Translations under genes and position numbers: made by a program
Part shown: piece by piece, positions 12,143 through 24,765 of the stretch
How the letters are laid out: each line of letters starts with the position of its first letter
Numbering within the stretch: the stretch's first letter is position 1
Source of the DNA: Basidiobolus meristosporus CBS 931.73
Taxonomy: Eukaryota > Basidiobolomycota > Basidiobolomycetes > Basidiobolales > Basidiobolaceae
DNA: 64,000 nt
Assembly: GCA_002104905.1 (NCBI GenBank)
Contig: MCFE01000276.1
Location: 1 to 64,000 of the forward strand
Direction of reading: 5' to 3'
Notes under the pieces: generated by a model
The model's input: the letters and a program-made list of their open reading frames with translations, nothing else
Told to the model about the DNA's origin: nothing
Databases searched by the model: none

Positions 12143-13487
12143 AGCCTTTCACGCTTGGTTCTGTGGCAAGGGACTGCTTAAAATTGGCCCGTATTGTTGA
12201 TTAACTATCGTTGGTGGTTACCTTGGTATTCTCGCTTATGCATGGACCAAAGCCGAATCATTGATCCATATGAGGAATCCATAGTTGACCTTACATGCAA
12301 TCGTCTGCCCAAGATGGTTATTGGACGTTTGCACACAATTGATGAGCTCGAAACCTTTTCCCTGATGGCCAATGGTCAGCCAGCAAGGCATGATTTATAA
12401 AAGCCGAATTTTTCTTGCCAATGCATATTTTGCTGTGGGTTGGTTTCAAGGCAAGAGCTGGCGATTTAGGCTCCACAGGTAGTGTGCTGTAGTAAGAAGT
12501 GGGTGGTTGTGTGAGCCGAGCGTTTGGGGAATATATATCGCAGGATCGGAGTTGGACCCCACAGTGGACCAACCAGAGGGCCTGGCCATCTGGTGCATAG
12601 ATATGGATGGGATACGTCGATGGGTGTCATGTTCTGAAACCGTCGACACGTGATCCCAAGGATTTATCTAATTGACCAGCTGCATACGGCCTGCACACTG
12701 CAAGTGCTGGGCGCAGTGGTGGTAGGAAGCACCCGTCACCCAGCGTGTTCCTAAAAGACCATTGCCATTTTCATCCAAATTAGCACGCCCCAGAATCTCA
12801 TCAACGGCAGGCAGATTAGAGACGCTGCCAGAGCTAGACTAGGTGTCTCATGGACGCGAGCTCGAGTGATCCGCAGGAACAAAACGAAGCGAAGAGCCTT
12901 AAGAAACCTTATTCAGATCTGGGAATCCAGTAGCATCATCGATCCGAGCTCTAGCTGGACATGAGGAGTGGATCGAATCCAAGTTTGATTATGAACCAGC
13001 TGCAGGCAATTGGAGTGTAATGGTTATGAAATTTCCAAAAATGTTAAGATTCGGGACTATTTCAGTCTAAACGAAATGATAAATATTCAAGGCGGTTGCG
13101 CTTAGATTGGTTCCTGTTCAAGAGAATCGATTTCTCATTTAATTTAAAATGACCGCCGATATTAGTTGGGCCTCTTATACTAAATAGATTTGATGGTTAT
13201 TTGAGCCATTCACCCCGACCCGATTGTTGAACTCCATCTTTCTCTTTTTCTCCTTCGAGTCCTTGCCCACTAGCGACCCCACTCCACTTGATACATTTCT
13301 GTGACCATAACTCAGTGTTGAGCCTAGTGAAGCGATTCCCATTCTTTCTAACCGGCCATTCGAAGCATTTGTCAGCAATACTGGCCCTCTCTTTCTTTCT
13401 CTGAATTCTACCCAACATACTTCCCCTGGTGCTACACAGCAGGCTATTCACACCGCAGGAAGTTCATATAAAACAAAGCCAACTACC
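12143..13487. other. Intergenic plus septin 5' region
   Basis: No gene is recognised. The right end from about 13200 is pyrimidine-rich (TCTTTCTCTTTTTCTCC, TCTCTTTCTTTCTC) and likely forms the septin promoter/leader, with a TATAAAA at 13467-13473 very close to the ATG. The left part holds only short unrelated frames. Confidence 0.35.
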
Positions 13488-15030
13488 ATGTCCACCCTAA
13501 GTTTTCGTAGGAGAAATGTTGCCACTCCTTTCAACCTGCTAGTGGCAGGATTCTCAGGCTTGGGCAAGTCCACCTTTCTTCAAACGTTCTATCATTCTCT
13601 CAACCTCACCCGTGACTCTCGGTCTCTCGAGATGGACCTCGTGCCCATTACTAAAACCATCGGACTGACAACAAAGCGTGTTCTGGCCCAAGAGGATGGA
13701 GTGAAGTTTGCCATCACTTTGATTGACACTCCGGGCTTCATAGACGACTCCACTTTGGAGGAGCAGAGTAATTTTCTTCTAAGGTACATCGAGGGGCAGC
13801 TGGAACTAAAGCTTGCAGAGGTGAGTGCCCTAGCTGGCGGAGGCCAAGTCCTATGCCACCCCTAGAAGCCAACAGAGATACTGAATTTTCTTGTAGGAAT
13901 CCAAGCTGAAGCGTAATCCAAAGCCTAAGGAGGAGCAGGTCCACGCATGCCTATATTTTTTGTCACCTAGCGATACCGGTATATCGGATACAGATGCTTC
14001 CTTGATGAAGAAGCTTGGCAAAAGGGTCAACATCATCCCAGTGATTGGCAAGGCTGACACCCTGACCGTCTCTGGGTTGAAGCGTGCCAAAGAGGCCATC
14101 ATGCGGGATGTTGATCAGCAAAATATCCCGATCTTCAACTTCCCGGACCTGGAGGATGACGATGCGGAGCTAATAAAAGAAAATGCCGATCTCCGAGGAA
14201 TGCTGCCCTTCAGCTTGATTGCAAGCGATGAATTCCCGGAAAAAACTGATAAAGGCCCCGTATTTCTGGGTCGGAAATATCCGTGGGGGGTTGTGGACTG
14301 CTTGAACCCAGAGCACTGCGACTTTGCCCCATTAAAGAATCTACTGATCAACAGTCATCTGAGCTCACTCAAAGAAGTGACGTACACCATCCTTTATGAG
14401 CAGTACCGTACCAATAACCTACTTAAACGCATGAGCCTCAGCCCTCAACCGGAAAGCTCCCGCCACTCATCCCCCAAATCGCTTAACCAAGATACGAACA
14501 GTGAAGTGCATTCGTCCGAGAACGAGAAAGACCATCGCAATGACGATGAATCCTTCACAACAAATGAAGACTTCCACGATGCCCATGGAGATATTCTGGC
14601 CCACGCGGAGAAACAACAAAACACCGTCCCGAAACCCGATTCACTAGACTCGCAACAGGCTGACAAACTCCCAATCCTGCCAGCCATTGACTTAGATTCG
14701 GGATTGATCGCGTCCAATGCTGAGCATAAATCGAGCGATGCCAATCTCGAGAACCACACTGGTGAGGAAACTGGATTCTCCACACCACGAAGCAGCGATG
14801 AGGATATTCGGCAGAACTATCTGCAACGCACATGGGGTCATGCCTCTCAGCCCGCCCTCTCCCAGCCCACGTTGAAAAAGAAGCCGAGCGTGCGAACCAT
14901 CCAATTCGGAGGCAAGCAGAAAGAAAAGAAAGAAAAACGCCGGAGCACCAACTGTACCATGTAAGTGAGCATCCGTGGATCTGCCAAATCTGGCCTGCAG
15001 GCTAACCCCGATCGTTGATCTAGCGCATAA
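13488..15030 (+). CDS. Septin with polybasic tail and CaaX box
   Basis: Three exons, 13488-13820, 13897-14960 and 15024-15030, give 467 aa. The septin GTPase is complete: P-loop GFSGLGKS (21-28), DTPG (80-83), GKAD (162-165), the VHACLYFLSP block and the septin unique element around YPWGVV...NPEHCDF. Septins form heteromeric GTP-binding filaments at the cell cortex and septum. The tail, about residue 315 on, is Ser/acidic with no obvious coiled coil. Exon 2 would read to a TAA in ATG-TAA, but that TAA sits inside a perfect GTAAGT donor. Splicing to the CTAG at 15023 (63-bp intron, CTAAC branch site at 15002) changes the end to NCTIA, a canonical CaaX box preceded by the lysine/arginine run KQKEKKEKRR. 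This suggests prenyl plus electrostatic membrane anchoring, as in K-Ras. The septin call is firm; prenylation is inferred. The first intron is GTGAGT...TAG, 76 bp. Confidence 0.92.
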
Positions 15031-16564
15031 ATCACCACCGCAACCGCAACCGCAACCACGAAAGCCATGTCGTCATTTTGTTATCACTTCTAACTATTAT
15101 TCTAATTAGTAATACAGCCAGACCCAGCTACTGATGGACCCATTGCTAACCCTTGTTTTGTTTTTCAATTAACCAACCTATTTTGCCGATTCTCAACACT
15201 GCTGGCGGGAAATCCTCAGCCCTAGCCCCCATCGAATCCAACTACTTCCTTGCCTTCTCTTCCCTCCTTTCCCTTCCCCTGCCTTCCCGCTCTTACTCAC
15301 CCCTCTACGCCATGGCTGTGGCGAGGGCGGGATTCCTGGGTGGGGCCTCTTTTTTGATCTATTTTACCCAATAAACCTAACGTGCAGGTGCGTTCCATGT
15401 GCACGAACGCTCCACCGTTCCCATGCCGGGATGCACACCATATGGTCTCGATTGGATATCCCTCACCCGAAGCGTCAACAACCTTCGCGGGGGATGGTGA
15501 CATGTACGGATCACCGCCTGTTATCTGACCGCGACCTCACAATGTGCCTGGGCAGCGAGTTCTTTGGCAAATGGATGGCGATCGAACCATTTGGGTGGCT
15601 CCAAATCGTGTGGATCGATCCAGGGTGGCAATACGCCTACAGCGAGTAAGTCCACGTCTCTTTGGTGTCTAAGCGTTTATTCATGCCAGATGTGGGCAGC
15701 GGGGGGCTCTCCCACCTTTGCTCCACCCGTAACTGGGGTAAGAACTGAACAAGGGGGACGGCTGAATCGGTCAGGTGGGCCATTGTCGGTCCGGTCGTAC
15801 GAGCAATGGCTATTGGTCGTCCCCCCTCAACCTGTGTACGGATCTGTGATTATGGATGATCGGATTTTCCCATAGCCAGGATCTGATCGATGCTTCCGCT
15901 CAACGCTAAGATGAGGTAATGATTGCCTACGTGTGGATTGCTGCTTATGGTGGTGCCGTGGAATCACTCCCCTTTCGATTTGCCGAGCGAAGCCACACAT
16001 TTGGATTGGGGAATTAGGCTAAATGTGAAATGTAGTGACGAGTCATGGGTTAGGGGGATATGCCGGTATGGCTCGCCACTGTTCGTTAAGTTGAAGAGAT
16101 GCAACCTGCCTATCCACACGGCCAGATTGGACACGGATGATGCGTGTGCTGTGCTAGTCGGATTAATATCATGATGAATGGTCTTTTCGAATAATTGGAT
16201 GTCCAGGGTTGGACGAAGTATATAAAAAATTTCAATGTAGCAGGGTGGGATAATGAAAAGATAGATGATGTTGGTGACGGTGAGGGGGAAGAAGGAGAGG
16301 GAGGGCAAGTTGCTGAGTTGCAACTGGCTCTCTATTTACCAAGTGAGATTATTGAAGATGTCGAACAATCGTGGGGACAGCATGGTGTTGCACATTACGC
16401 AGACACCGAGTTGGCGAAAGCGAAGTATGGGTGCGTGAAGCTATTGATACATAGACTAGAAGAGTTGAGCTCTCGATGGCCAAGAATCGAAGAAAATATA
16501 ATACTAGGTTGTGGATAGTTTGCTCTTTGCGTGTATACAGATATATGGGCTGCTCTTGCATGCT
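15031..16564. other. Intergenic between convergent septin and kinase
   Basis: Both genes end here. A short (CGCAAC)3-type hexamer run at about 15045-15060 follows the septin stop, in its 3' UTR. Frames such as 15564-15875 (+) and 16195-16518 (+) have no recognisable content; the latter lies over the kinase 3' UTR in the antisense direction. Confidence 0.35.
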
Positions 16565-18468
16565 CTAGTTGACCATCTCTGGCTGCTTTTGCTTCCTTCT
16601 ACTTAGTAAAGTAGCGTTATTCATGTTCAATTCGAAGCCTGCTCGTTTACTTTCTTTCTTGGAGTCTATCGGTCGGCCTGTGTTCATCGGCATTGCCTGG
16701 TTCGATCTTCCGATGTTACGAGTGCGTGGCTGGTATGGATCTTTCGTCTGAGCACCCAGGGCTAAATTAATGGTGTTCATATCTTCCTCATATCCACCGC
16801 CATCCACGATGTCCATCAGTGCACGCTGGTGATAATAAGGCGCATACGGGGTGGCGATTCCCTGGGCTTTGTCGTATTGCTCCTGCATGGCTCGCATACG
16901 ACGCTTACCCGCCTCCTCGTCTTCCATTCGATGCATAGCGTAGGATACGTCGAAAGCTTCTTTGATCGAGACGTTAGGCGTTACTGGGATAGGATGGCGC
17001 TCTCTACGCACGTGGGTTCTGGGCGCCTCATTATATGGTGTACTGACATGCTCTTGCGTGGGGCGGTACATAGGAGCCACCTCCGGATGATAACCTGTGG
17101 GGGAAGTGGGCAAGTTGGATGCAATGGGCTGCGGGGTGATCTCGTTTACCGAAGGCTCGAACTGAACAGCCTTCTTGGCGCGGATCCAAGGATGTGCCAG
17201 CAATTGGTTGATGGTGTAGCGTCTCTCTGGGTTGATATCCAGTAGGTGAGAGACGAGGTCTTTGGCTGAGTCGGAGATGTCATCCCACCAGGGAGACAGA
17301 AAAGAGTAATATCCCCTGGCCACCTTCTCGGTTAGAACCTTGATGTCATCATCGTAGAATGGGGGAAATCCACAGAGCATGGTGTATAGCACACATCCTA
17401 GAGCCCACATGTCCACTGCTTTGCTGTAACCTTCATCTCTGACAATTTCGGGAGCAGTGTATCCCACTGTGCCGCATGGTGTCATCGTGTCCTTGTTCCA
17501 GATGACTTTGGACAGGCCAAAGTCGGCGATCTTGACGACTCCAATGCCACCACCACCTATACCCTCTATAAACTCCCCTTCATCGACCTTCTCTTCGTCA
17601 AAACGATCGACCGAGGTGGGTTTTTGGGGCGTCGACTTGAACGGAATCGGCTCAAATAACAGATTCTCGGGTTTGATGTCTCGATGGACCACCCCCTTCT
17701 CTTCGTGTAGATAGTGAATTCCATGGGCGACCTGGGTGATGACATGTCGGGCCAGGTCTTCACTGAAGTATGTCAGCTTCACAATCCTATGGAAGAGTTC
17801 TCCGCCAGTGAGCAACTCCAGCACCAAATAATAGAAATCCTTGGATTCCTTGAAATCCAGCAGCTTAGCGATGTTGGGGTGGTTCAATGTGCGCATGATG
17901 GTAACCTCCTTGAGGATATTGCCTCGCTACAATTCAGTTGCGTTTAGAATGCAAACGGGAACGGGAATGGATCGAGCGGTGTTCAGGTCTTACCTGCAGA
18001 GAGTTCAGTTCGAACTTTCGCACAACCTTGATGGCGATTAATTTTCTACGATACCGGTCGTAGGCCTTATAAACGTTACTAAATGCTCCACTAGAGAAAC
18101 GCAGAGAGGTTAGATACGCCGATAGAGCACTCTCCTATCAAAGATACCTACTCTCCAAGTTTGGTTAGAAGCTGGTATCTATCCAGGTTAGGGTAGACTG
18201 GAAGGTTAGGGTCGGCAGCATATTTGGGATGCTTAAATATGGTGTTCTGGTCCACGATGGCTTCAGGCTTGGCTTGGGCGAGGTGGACAGCCTTGTCGGC
18301 GCTGGACGGGTTGTTTGAGGAAGTAGGAGAGGGAGGGTCGGAATTAGGGACTTTGGAAGAAATGGGTTAGAGTTGACCAACAAGAACCACAGTCACCAGC
18401 GCAGACCGTGAAAATTTTTACTTACTGGAGGTAGCGGTTTTTAGGAAGTTTTTAATTTGTCTTATCAT
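16565..18468 (-). CDS. CaMK-family serine/threonine kinase, Rck2/Srk1 type
   Basis: Four exons, 18468-18426, 18350-18152, 18090-17994 and 17926-16565, with introns of 75, 61 and 67 bp, give 566 aa. Splicing restores the glycine loop KLGDGAFSNVYKAYD and the ATP lysine in LIAIKVVRKF. Exon 4 has HRDIKPENLL, DFGLSKV, GYTAPE and the CaMK C-lobe (DMWALGCVLYTMLCGFPPF). A long insert between the catalytic loop and DFG, rich in Ser/Pro then Glu/Gly, is typical of yeast Rck1/Rck2 and fission-yeast Srk1, which act downstream of the stress MAP kinases Hog1/Sty1. A C-terminal tail with RRERHPIPVTP and a basic patch near the end (SRRKQKQ) fits the autoregulatory region of that family. No EF hands are present. 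The start ATG is the only one that joins in phase to exon 2. Confidence 0.92.
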
Positions 18469-21401
18469 GGCGTTAGGGTTGCGACTAGATTAAATGTAGC
18501 TGATACTTGATGGCAGATTGAGGAAGAGTCGCAGCTAAAGCGAGATAAACCGTCTTAATGGATGCTGGTAAGTTGAACTGTAAGAAAGCGGGACGTAATA
18601 AAGAATAGTGAAATGGTTCACTGGAAGGCCAAGATATTTGTATTCAGGCAAGTGTAGGACAAGCTAGATCATTGGTCTGCCTCAGCGGGGGAACACGAAG
18701 CAAATTAATGAATGTAGTTAGATGAAACTTAAGGTAAAACTGAATCGGATTGGTAATATTGGAAGGGGAGAATAGTCAATAGATTGAATGATAAACATAA
18801 ACGCTTGTCAAATATAGACAATGGTTGTGCACATATGACGACACTAGCGCCCAAAGGGGGGCATTGTGATCGAAACTTGTGGGATTGACTTGCCTCAATT
18901 GGTCTTTCATTCATCATCCTTTTTTTCCTCCACTTGCACAGGCAGACGCATATTTACTGAGTACTCTTCCATTCAGCTAGCGAAAATGAACACCTCCTCT
19001 TCACAAGCACTGACATCACTGATCGCTGATGATGAAGATGAACCACCGAATTAGACCGCATTCGACGGTGGCACTTATTAGTGCACAAGTGCGTAATGTC
19101 GCAACCAACAAAGCTTTCGAACGTAGCGATTATGTCGGCGCTGTGGTAAGAAGTCAGGGTGCAACCGCGGTATCCTTTCCTCAAGCACAGCGTGATGGAC
19201 AATCGGTTGCGTGAAGTATTGTAAGACTTGTCTGGCATGCCATTCATTATCGAAAATAGGGGCTGATACCAGATAGGCAACACCGGTTTTCCATCTCTCC
19301 TCCTCAGATGCCTAATCTCTCATCGGGATCACTCTCAGCCACTATTCACGCTCCTGAGCAGCCAGCCAGAGCTGCTGCATCTATTTGGCGCGATTCCGTG
19401 CATGCCATGCAACGATGCTAGTCCCCTTTGGCAAGCGTCTGTTCTCTCACTGGAGAGAACAAGACATCCCCAATCCTCAGGCTTCCCTAGCGAAGAAGCG
19501 TCTCATTCCCAACTCGAATGACGTAATCCCATGTCTGGGTTTGAATGAGGTTTGGCTGACCTTTCCAAATGGGGTTTCAGTGGGCTTCGCCATCGTGCCA
19601 TGGAAACTACCTCAACATGAGCATTGGACACACGAAACACCTATCCTCATTGAAGATCACCTGCGAATGACTGGAAATTCATTTATTGCAACCAAAGCGG
19701 TACCTTCTCTGGACATCATCAGAGCTGTAGAAGGTAGCAACCGCATTGCATCATACCCACCATTGGGTTCACAACTCCAACTAGACAGCTGTCTAGGTTG
19801 ATTTCCGAGATCGCATGCTGAGCCGGCCCAACGAGCCAATCACCCAGCGTGGCTGCCCACACCGCCCGCCAATACAAACCTAACCCAGTAAGTAATCATG
19901 CTATCACTCGTGTCGCTTGTTGCTCCACGTGAATTCCGAGACTAGTCACAGATGGGTGGCCAGCCAGCTATGATGGGCCACAGACTCACCCATGAAGTTC
20001 GTGTATGGCCATCATCCTAACGTAATCGTTAGGTCATGGTGACCGAGGACGCTTTCAGGGACGTCGCGCACTTCCTTGCAGATGCAAGTCAACGAGAACT
20101 CCAGCTTGAGCGAGTGTGCGGTCACCCCACAGAGGAGTCAACACGAACTCTCCTGGCGAATTCAATTCAAACCTTCCGATCCTACATCAAGAATGACCTA
20201 ATGAATCCTGCGCTCTACTGATGCATGACCAAATAACGGAGTCATCCATCTACTTGTGGGCTAGGTGGTGCATGGCAAATGGTGGCACAAGATTGACGAT
20301 GATTTATTGGAATCCCATGCGGGATACCGAATCCAGCCAAGCTGAGATCAAGTCGATTCCATTTGGGTCCCATGAATCCACCCTCCCACTATGGCATCTC
20401 AACCCAACACAGACACGGGATATAGGATATGGGAGCGCTCAGTCTTTTCTGGCGTCACCTTCACTAGACCACCCGCTGGTCGCATTGGGTTGCTCCGTTT
20501 TCCCTGACCCTTTCGCCTGCTCTTGTGGGCCATAGGGTACTGCCCAAGGCCCTAGCTGCTGACTCGATACCTCTTCCATTCGCCGTGGCCAGAGTAATGG
20601 GAAAAGCCCAAATCGAATTCCACCCTGAAATCGCCAACGTCAAGGGATTGCTCAATGGGAGCCTGAACGATCAGAACATTGGTGTGCGCCGCTCCCTGTT
20701 TCATAGGCATACTGACCACGGGTGAATCGGCACCAATGCCAGCTACTGCTGCTCATTGCACCGGAAAGTAAGACAGATGCGAATTTAACCCTAACCCTAA
20801 GGATCCAACGGATCTGCATACGACACCGCACCGCCTAGCCGATGAGCGCATCCAGCGTAAAGCTGGTCCTGAGAAGTGCTCTGAAACACGGATGGGCTTA
20901 TTTGACCGAGCAATGCACTCTACGGGTTGATGGCTAACCTGATACCTCACTGTCAACAGAAGCCCTACTGCACACGCTAGCTGAAAGTAACTTCACCATC
21001 CCCGACGATCCGACCACCGTTTCTCTGAAGCCTATTCCTGATCATCCGGATAGCCTTGCCATGTATAGCTCAAAAGTGGAACTAGATCCAGTGGCGGCGC
21101 TAGGAAGATCTTTCGCTAGCCCAACCTCTTTGATGCGGCACTGCCTGCGCAATGCAGCCAACCAAACCCACCCCTCGACACCCACACAAAGCATTCTTGC
21201 ACACCCATGTCGGGCCCATATCCTATCGTTTGGGAAAAGGAAGCCTCGCTGCTATTTATAGGGTTTGTATGTTCGGTACATTGAGTGGCCAGTGTAATAT
21301 AATTTGAGGGATTAATGGTACGACGCAAGTGAGAAGAGAACGGATTGATTCGGGATCGTGGATGAGAGGTCGATAGAGCTGGATTCGTGATCATGAAGGT
21401 A
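18469..21401. other. Largest gene-poor stretch of the gene island
   Basis: 2.9 kb without a gene I can support. The longest frames are 19385-19801 (+, 138 aa) and 20221-20535 (+, 104 aa); neither shows a domain. A CCCTAACCCTAA at 20788-20799 resembles two telomere units, but it is too short to mean anything. No RNA gene or transposon motif is seen. Confidence 0.35.
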
Positions 21402-22700
21402 TTATAGATCGCCTTGCTTGAAGTTGCTAATAAGTACAGGTGAGCATTCCAAGCGAACCTTTTCTACAATCAATTGAACTTCCGTGGTTGTGCTCTTGTG
21501 CGCCTGTTCTGTGGTCAGTTCCTCTAGTAGACATACAATATCCTGGGCCTTGTGAAGAATATCTGGATACTGGGTGTTGCACACCAAGGGTGGCAGCACT
21601 TCGAGATATGCCCGTCGTAGCTCCGCTTCCTCGTCCGGTAGGTCATATAGCTCTCTAATGATCACGTCCACCAAAACACGTAGGTCGTTCGTGTAGAAAT
21701 AATCGTAGGTCACATCATTTGTAAACAGCGCGTACAGGAACTTCAGAATCAGCAGTTGAATGGCAGGCTTGGCTCCACGATTCATCATAAATAGCAGGTT
21801 CTCCCCGAAAGATTTGCTCGTTTCGCTTCTGTCGCCTAATACTTTGATAACCATGTTTTCTACCCCCTGACGCTCGCCAGTAAACTGTGCGTTGATGGCC
21901 AGGATCAGCTGAATACCCATATAATTTAACGTTTCGTCTCCACATTGAGTCTCTTCGACGATATCAAGCAACTTGTTGATCAAGGGCTCTCTCAATAACT
22001 TGAGGTCTGCGCTGGCGAGTAGGTTGCTTTGGCATAATTCGCATAGCAGAAGCATAGTAGAAAAGAGATGACCATCCTCATTGTCTAGACGCGATCCCAA
22101 TGCTTCAGTACTAGTAAAAGAATGAGGGGTTTTGATAACCACCGCCTACCTTTGTTGAGCAAGTCTTGAACCAATTCGGAGATCATCCCGCGCTCCAGCA
22201 TCACGTCCAAAGAAAAAGGATAGCTCTCTCCAGCGAAGTATAAAACACTATTCAGCATGTTGGGGTTGCGCGATGACTGAGAAGTAAAATGTTAGGCGAC
22301 ACTTGGTATTGGAAATACATCCAAACGGACTCACCTTTAAGGTTTCGTCGATGATATACTCGACGGCATCATGCTGGTTTCTTTCAAATAACGCCGACTC
22401 GACTAGAGCGCAGCAGATTGTGGCTAATGCTTCGGCACGGACGATCGATTCTGAAATAGTATCAAGGTCAGCCAAGTCAAGACTGGTTGGTGCTCACAGG
22501 TTCCTACCAAAATTCTGTTCGACAATATCGAAGTAGGCTTCCAAAGCGCTGACAATATTTGACTGCAGCAGGTCTTGATTTAGGATAGAGTCCAGCTCTA
22601 GTAAGAATTGATCAAGCTGTTAACACTAGCGGTGCTATAAATACCACCATGACCCAACAAAACAAATATTCGGGTGCTGATGCTAGAGAGAAATTACCAT
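21402..22700 (-). CDS. SPIN90/Dip1/Ldb17-family actin regulator
   Basis: Coding exons are 22700-22698 (only the ATG), 22616-22508, 22450-22335, 22276-22150 and 22102-21402, with introns of 81, 57, 58 and 47 bp; the product is 351 aa. The protein is all-helical with the SPIN90/Ldb17 leucine-rich (DUF2013) features: FLLELDSIL, LATICCALVESALF, NPNMLNSVLYFAGE, LLCELCQSNLL, the NAQFTGE loop, LKFLYALFTND, FYTNDLRVLVDVIIREL and LEVLPPLV. Fission yeast Dip1 and mammalian SPIN90 activate Arp2/3 without a pre-existing filament and so seed linear actin at endocytic patches. The length (about 350 aa, no SH3 domain) matches Dip1. The start is inferred: the only phase-compatible upstream splice puts a Met codon directly before the first intron donor (GTAATT). 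The last intron, 47 bp, is the least certain. Confidence 0.85.
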
Positions 22701-24765
22701 CGAAATAAGATAGCGCCTGTTCTTGTTCCTCTGAATACAGCATAGCAATATGCAACGGCGTGTATGAAAAGATATCTAGGGATTGCTTCTAAGAAGTAGT
22801 GTGTTGGGCAAGAGAGACGAGAAGCGATGGTACGCCAAATAGCAAAACAAGGTTTTTGGACTTAAATGGGCTATAGATAATCAAGGTATAGCTTAAATAG
22901 GACTGGGGCCCAATTAGCCGAAGATTTCCGCGATTGTTTCTCTGTAGAAGTCCTCAGATTGAATGGATATTTTAAGGCCATAGGATATTAATAAAATATA
23001 GATTAAGATCAATAGGGAAATGCCGTTTAATCCAGATCACCCCAATTTGCAAACCACATAACATTAACCCTCCTAGCTGCTGACCAATCAGCCACCGTGG
23101 AATCCAGGTTGAATCTTCACATGAGTCACTCTCAGGATTTGGTGGATTCGAAACTCTAAATAGAGTCAAACCAATAGTAGGCAGAAGTGAATGCGAAATC
23201 CGAGGAAATTCAGCGATGTTTCTCTGGTGGGATACGAGAGATCCTTGCACCCACACTACAGAAATGGAAGGAGTGCTTGGAAACCACTCCACGAACAGAT
23301 GTGCATTGGTTACACGCAGCAATTGGAATCTTTCCTTGTGACCTCGATCTAATTCTAATCAATCGGGGGAATTTCCATGTACTCGTGACACACGTTTGAT
23401 TTGGGCAAGAATCAAATGAATAGCGAATATTTGGCCGACATGCTGGTTTGTGATGCGTTGATTTACAATCAGCATGAGCCACATAAATTGTCAACTCAGA
23501 AAGGGGTAGTACAATGGCATTACATGCAAGTGCGTTTCCCAGTGGACTTGGAGTGAGGCCACCTCTGAAAGGTTGCGCGGCCTTGCTACGATGGGCAGGC
23601 TAGAATCTTGAGACGTACCGCTGATATGGGCATCTCCAAAACACCGACGTGGACTGCAGTCCACTTTGGCCACGACGGTCTACGAAGCCCGCGTCTCTAT
23701 GAGGATTGAACGAATGTTAGTGGGCGATTTACTGTGCGCCATGAGCTTGCATGATAGTAGTCAAGCCATCTGCGTAGCTTCGGCAAACGGCTGCTGGGTG
23801 GATTCCTGACTCTTGAATCCCATGTTTCCCGGTCGCCCAACAATTGACCATTTCAATGGATCTATCGTGCGTCCGGACGATCACTTAAGGGCTGCAGTGA
23901 ACTGCACCAGATGTGTAGGTAACTCGGTTTGGCCGACATCTGTTTCATCCAGATGCCTTGAGTGGTCTTGGCTGCTCAAGGTTAGCCCGATGAGAAGCGC
24001 TTGGATTATACAATCAATCGATGCTCGCTTCCCTGGCGCAGACGGTGGTTTACCCCAAGTTGCTCAGCAAATACACTTGTCCGTTGAATCCAGGTTGGGC
24101 AGGAGAGGAGCTGCGGAGACGGCCTTGCCGTTGAGGCTTGTGTGTGCCCAGCGGGATTCATCCCTTTAGACATCGCAAGACTGTGGTGATTATGGGTGTA
24201 GCGGGCATTCAAGGGCTAGGAGTCTCAGAGCAGTGTTGAATCCCTCAACCCGTTTAGCTCCTGGTGGATGCGTGAGCCAATGGGGAAGGCCCGATAATGG
24301 CGGGGAATGTTGATACAAATTTCTACCGAAATGAAAATGCACACACCTGCGTGGTGGAATTGCTTGTGGAAAACAGAGTAATGCCATTCAATGGATAGAC
24401 TGTAGTTTAGCCAGAAATAGGAGAATTCCACAAGTGGGGTTTGCCCTCATTCCTTTCAGCCTGCCATGATTGAGGATGACAGGACAGGTGAATTAAATTC
24501 CTAGCTGCATACGCTCACCTCGGTTTATTATACTTGATGTGGCATCTGGTAAACCTCCTGTGCATGCTACCCACATCCTTCTCTGTATTTTTCTTTTCAT
24601 TTCCTCCCACACCCCCTTCATTATTGTGGTGCCGATTGTCCGACGGAGCGGCAAATCTTTTTCTTATAAACAAATACCTGCCTGCTCTGCTACCCCCACC
24701 AATATTCTCTCTTTTTCAGGCAACCGCTACATCCCATTCATCACCACTTCCCGAATTTGCCGGAA
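22701..24765. other. Intergenic between divergent SPIN90-like and Rab genes
   Basis: Divergent promoters must lie here. The right end is strongly pyrimidine-rich (24570-24720), with a TATAAA at 24665-24670 about 100 bp before the Rab ATG, a plausible core promoter. In the left end an alternative frame reading YTPLHIAMLYSEEQ (about 22765-22724, -) overlaps the presumed 5' leader of the SPIN90-like gene. No other gene or repeat is recognised. Confidence 0.4.
24665..24670 (+). promoter_or_regulatory. Putative TATA box of the Rab gene
   Basis: TATAAA within a long C/T-rich tract, 96 bp before the ATG at 24766. Only position and match support it. Confidence 0.35.

Noticed and set aside
15045-15060. 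CGCAAC hexamer run as a possible regulatory or repeat element
   Set aside because: Only three units in a 3' UTR; a chance microsatellite.
16195-16518. 107-aa acidic plus frame antisense to the kinase 3' region
   Set aside because: Non-ATG start and low-complexity Glu/Gly run; more likely 3' UTR of the kinase.
19385-19801. 138-aa plus frame in the large intergenic stretch
   Set aside because: No recognisable domain or splice support, and it overlaps frames on the other strand. Kept only as a note.
20788-20799. CCCTAACCCTAA, telomere-like
   Set aside because: Two units only; expected by chance in a window this size and no other subtelomeric sign.
22724-22790. Reading YTPLHIAMLYSEEQ as an ankyrin-like first exon of the SPIN90-like gene
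   Set aside because: Its phase does not fit the next exon (it would need phase 0 but has phase 1); SPIN90 proteins have no ankyrin repeats.
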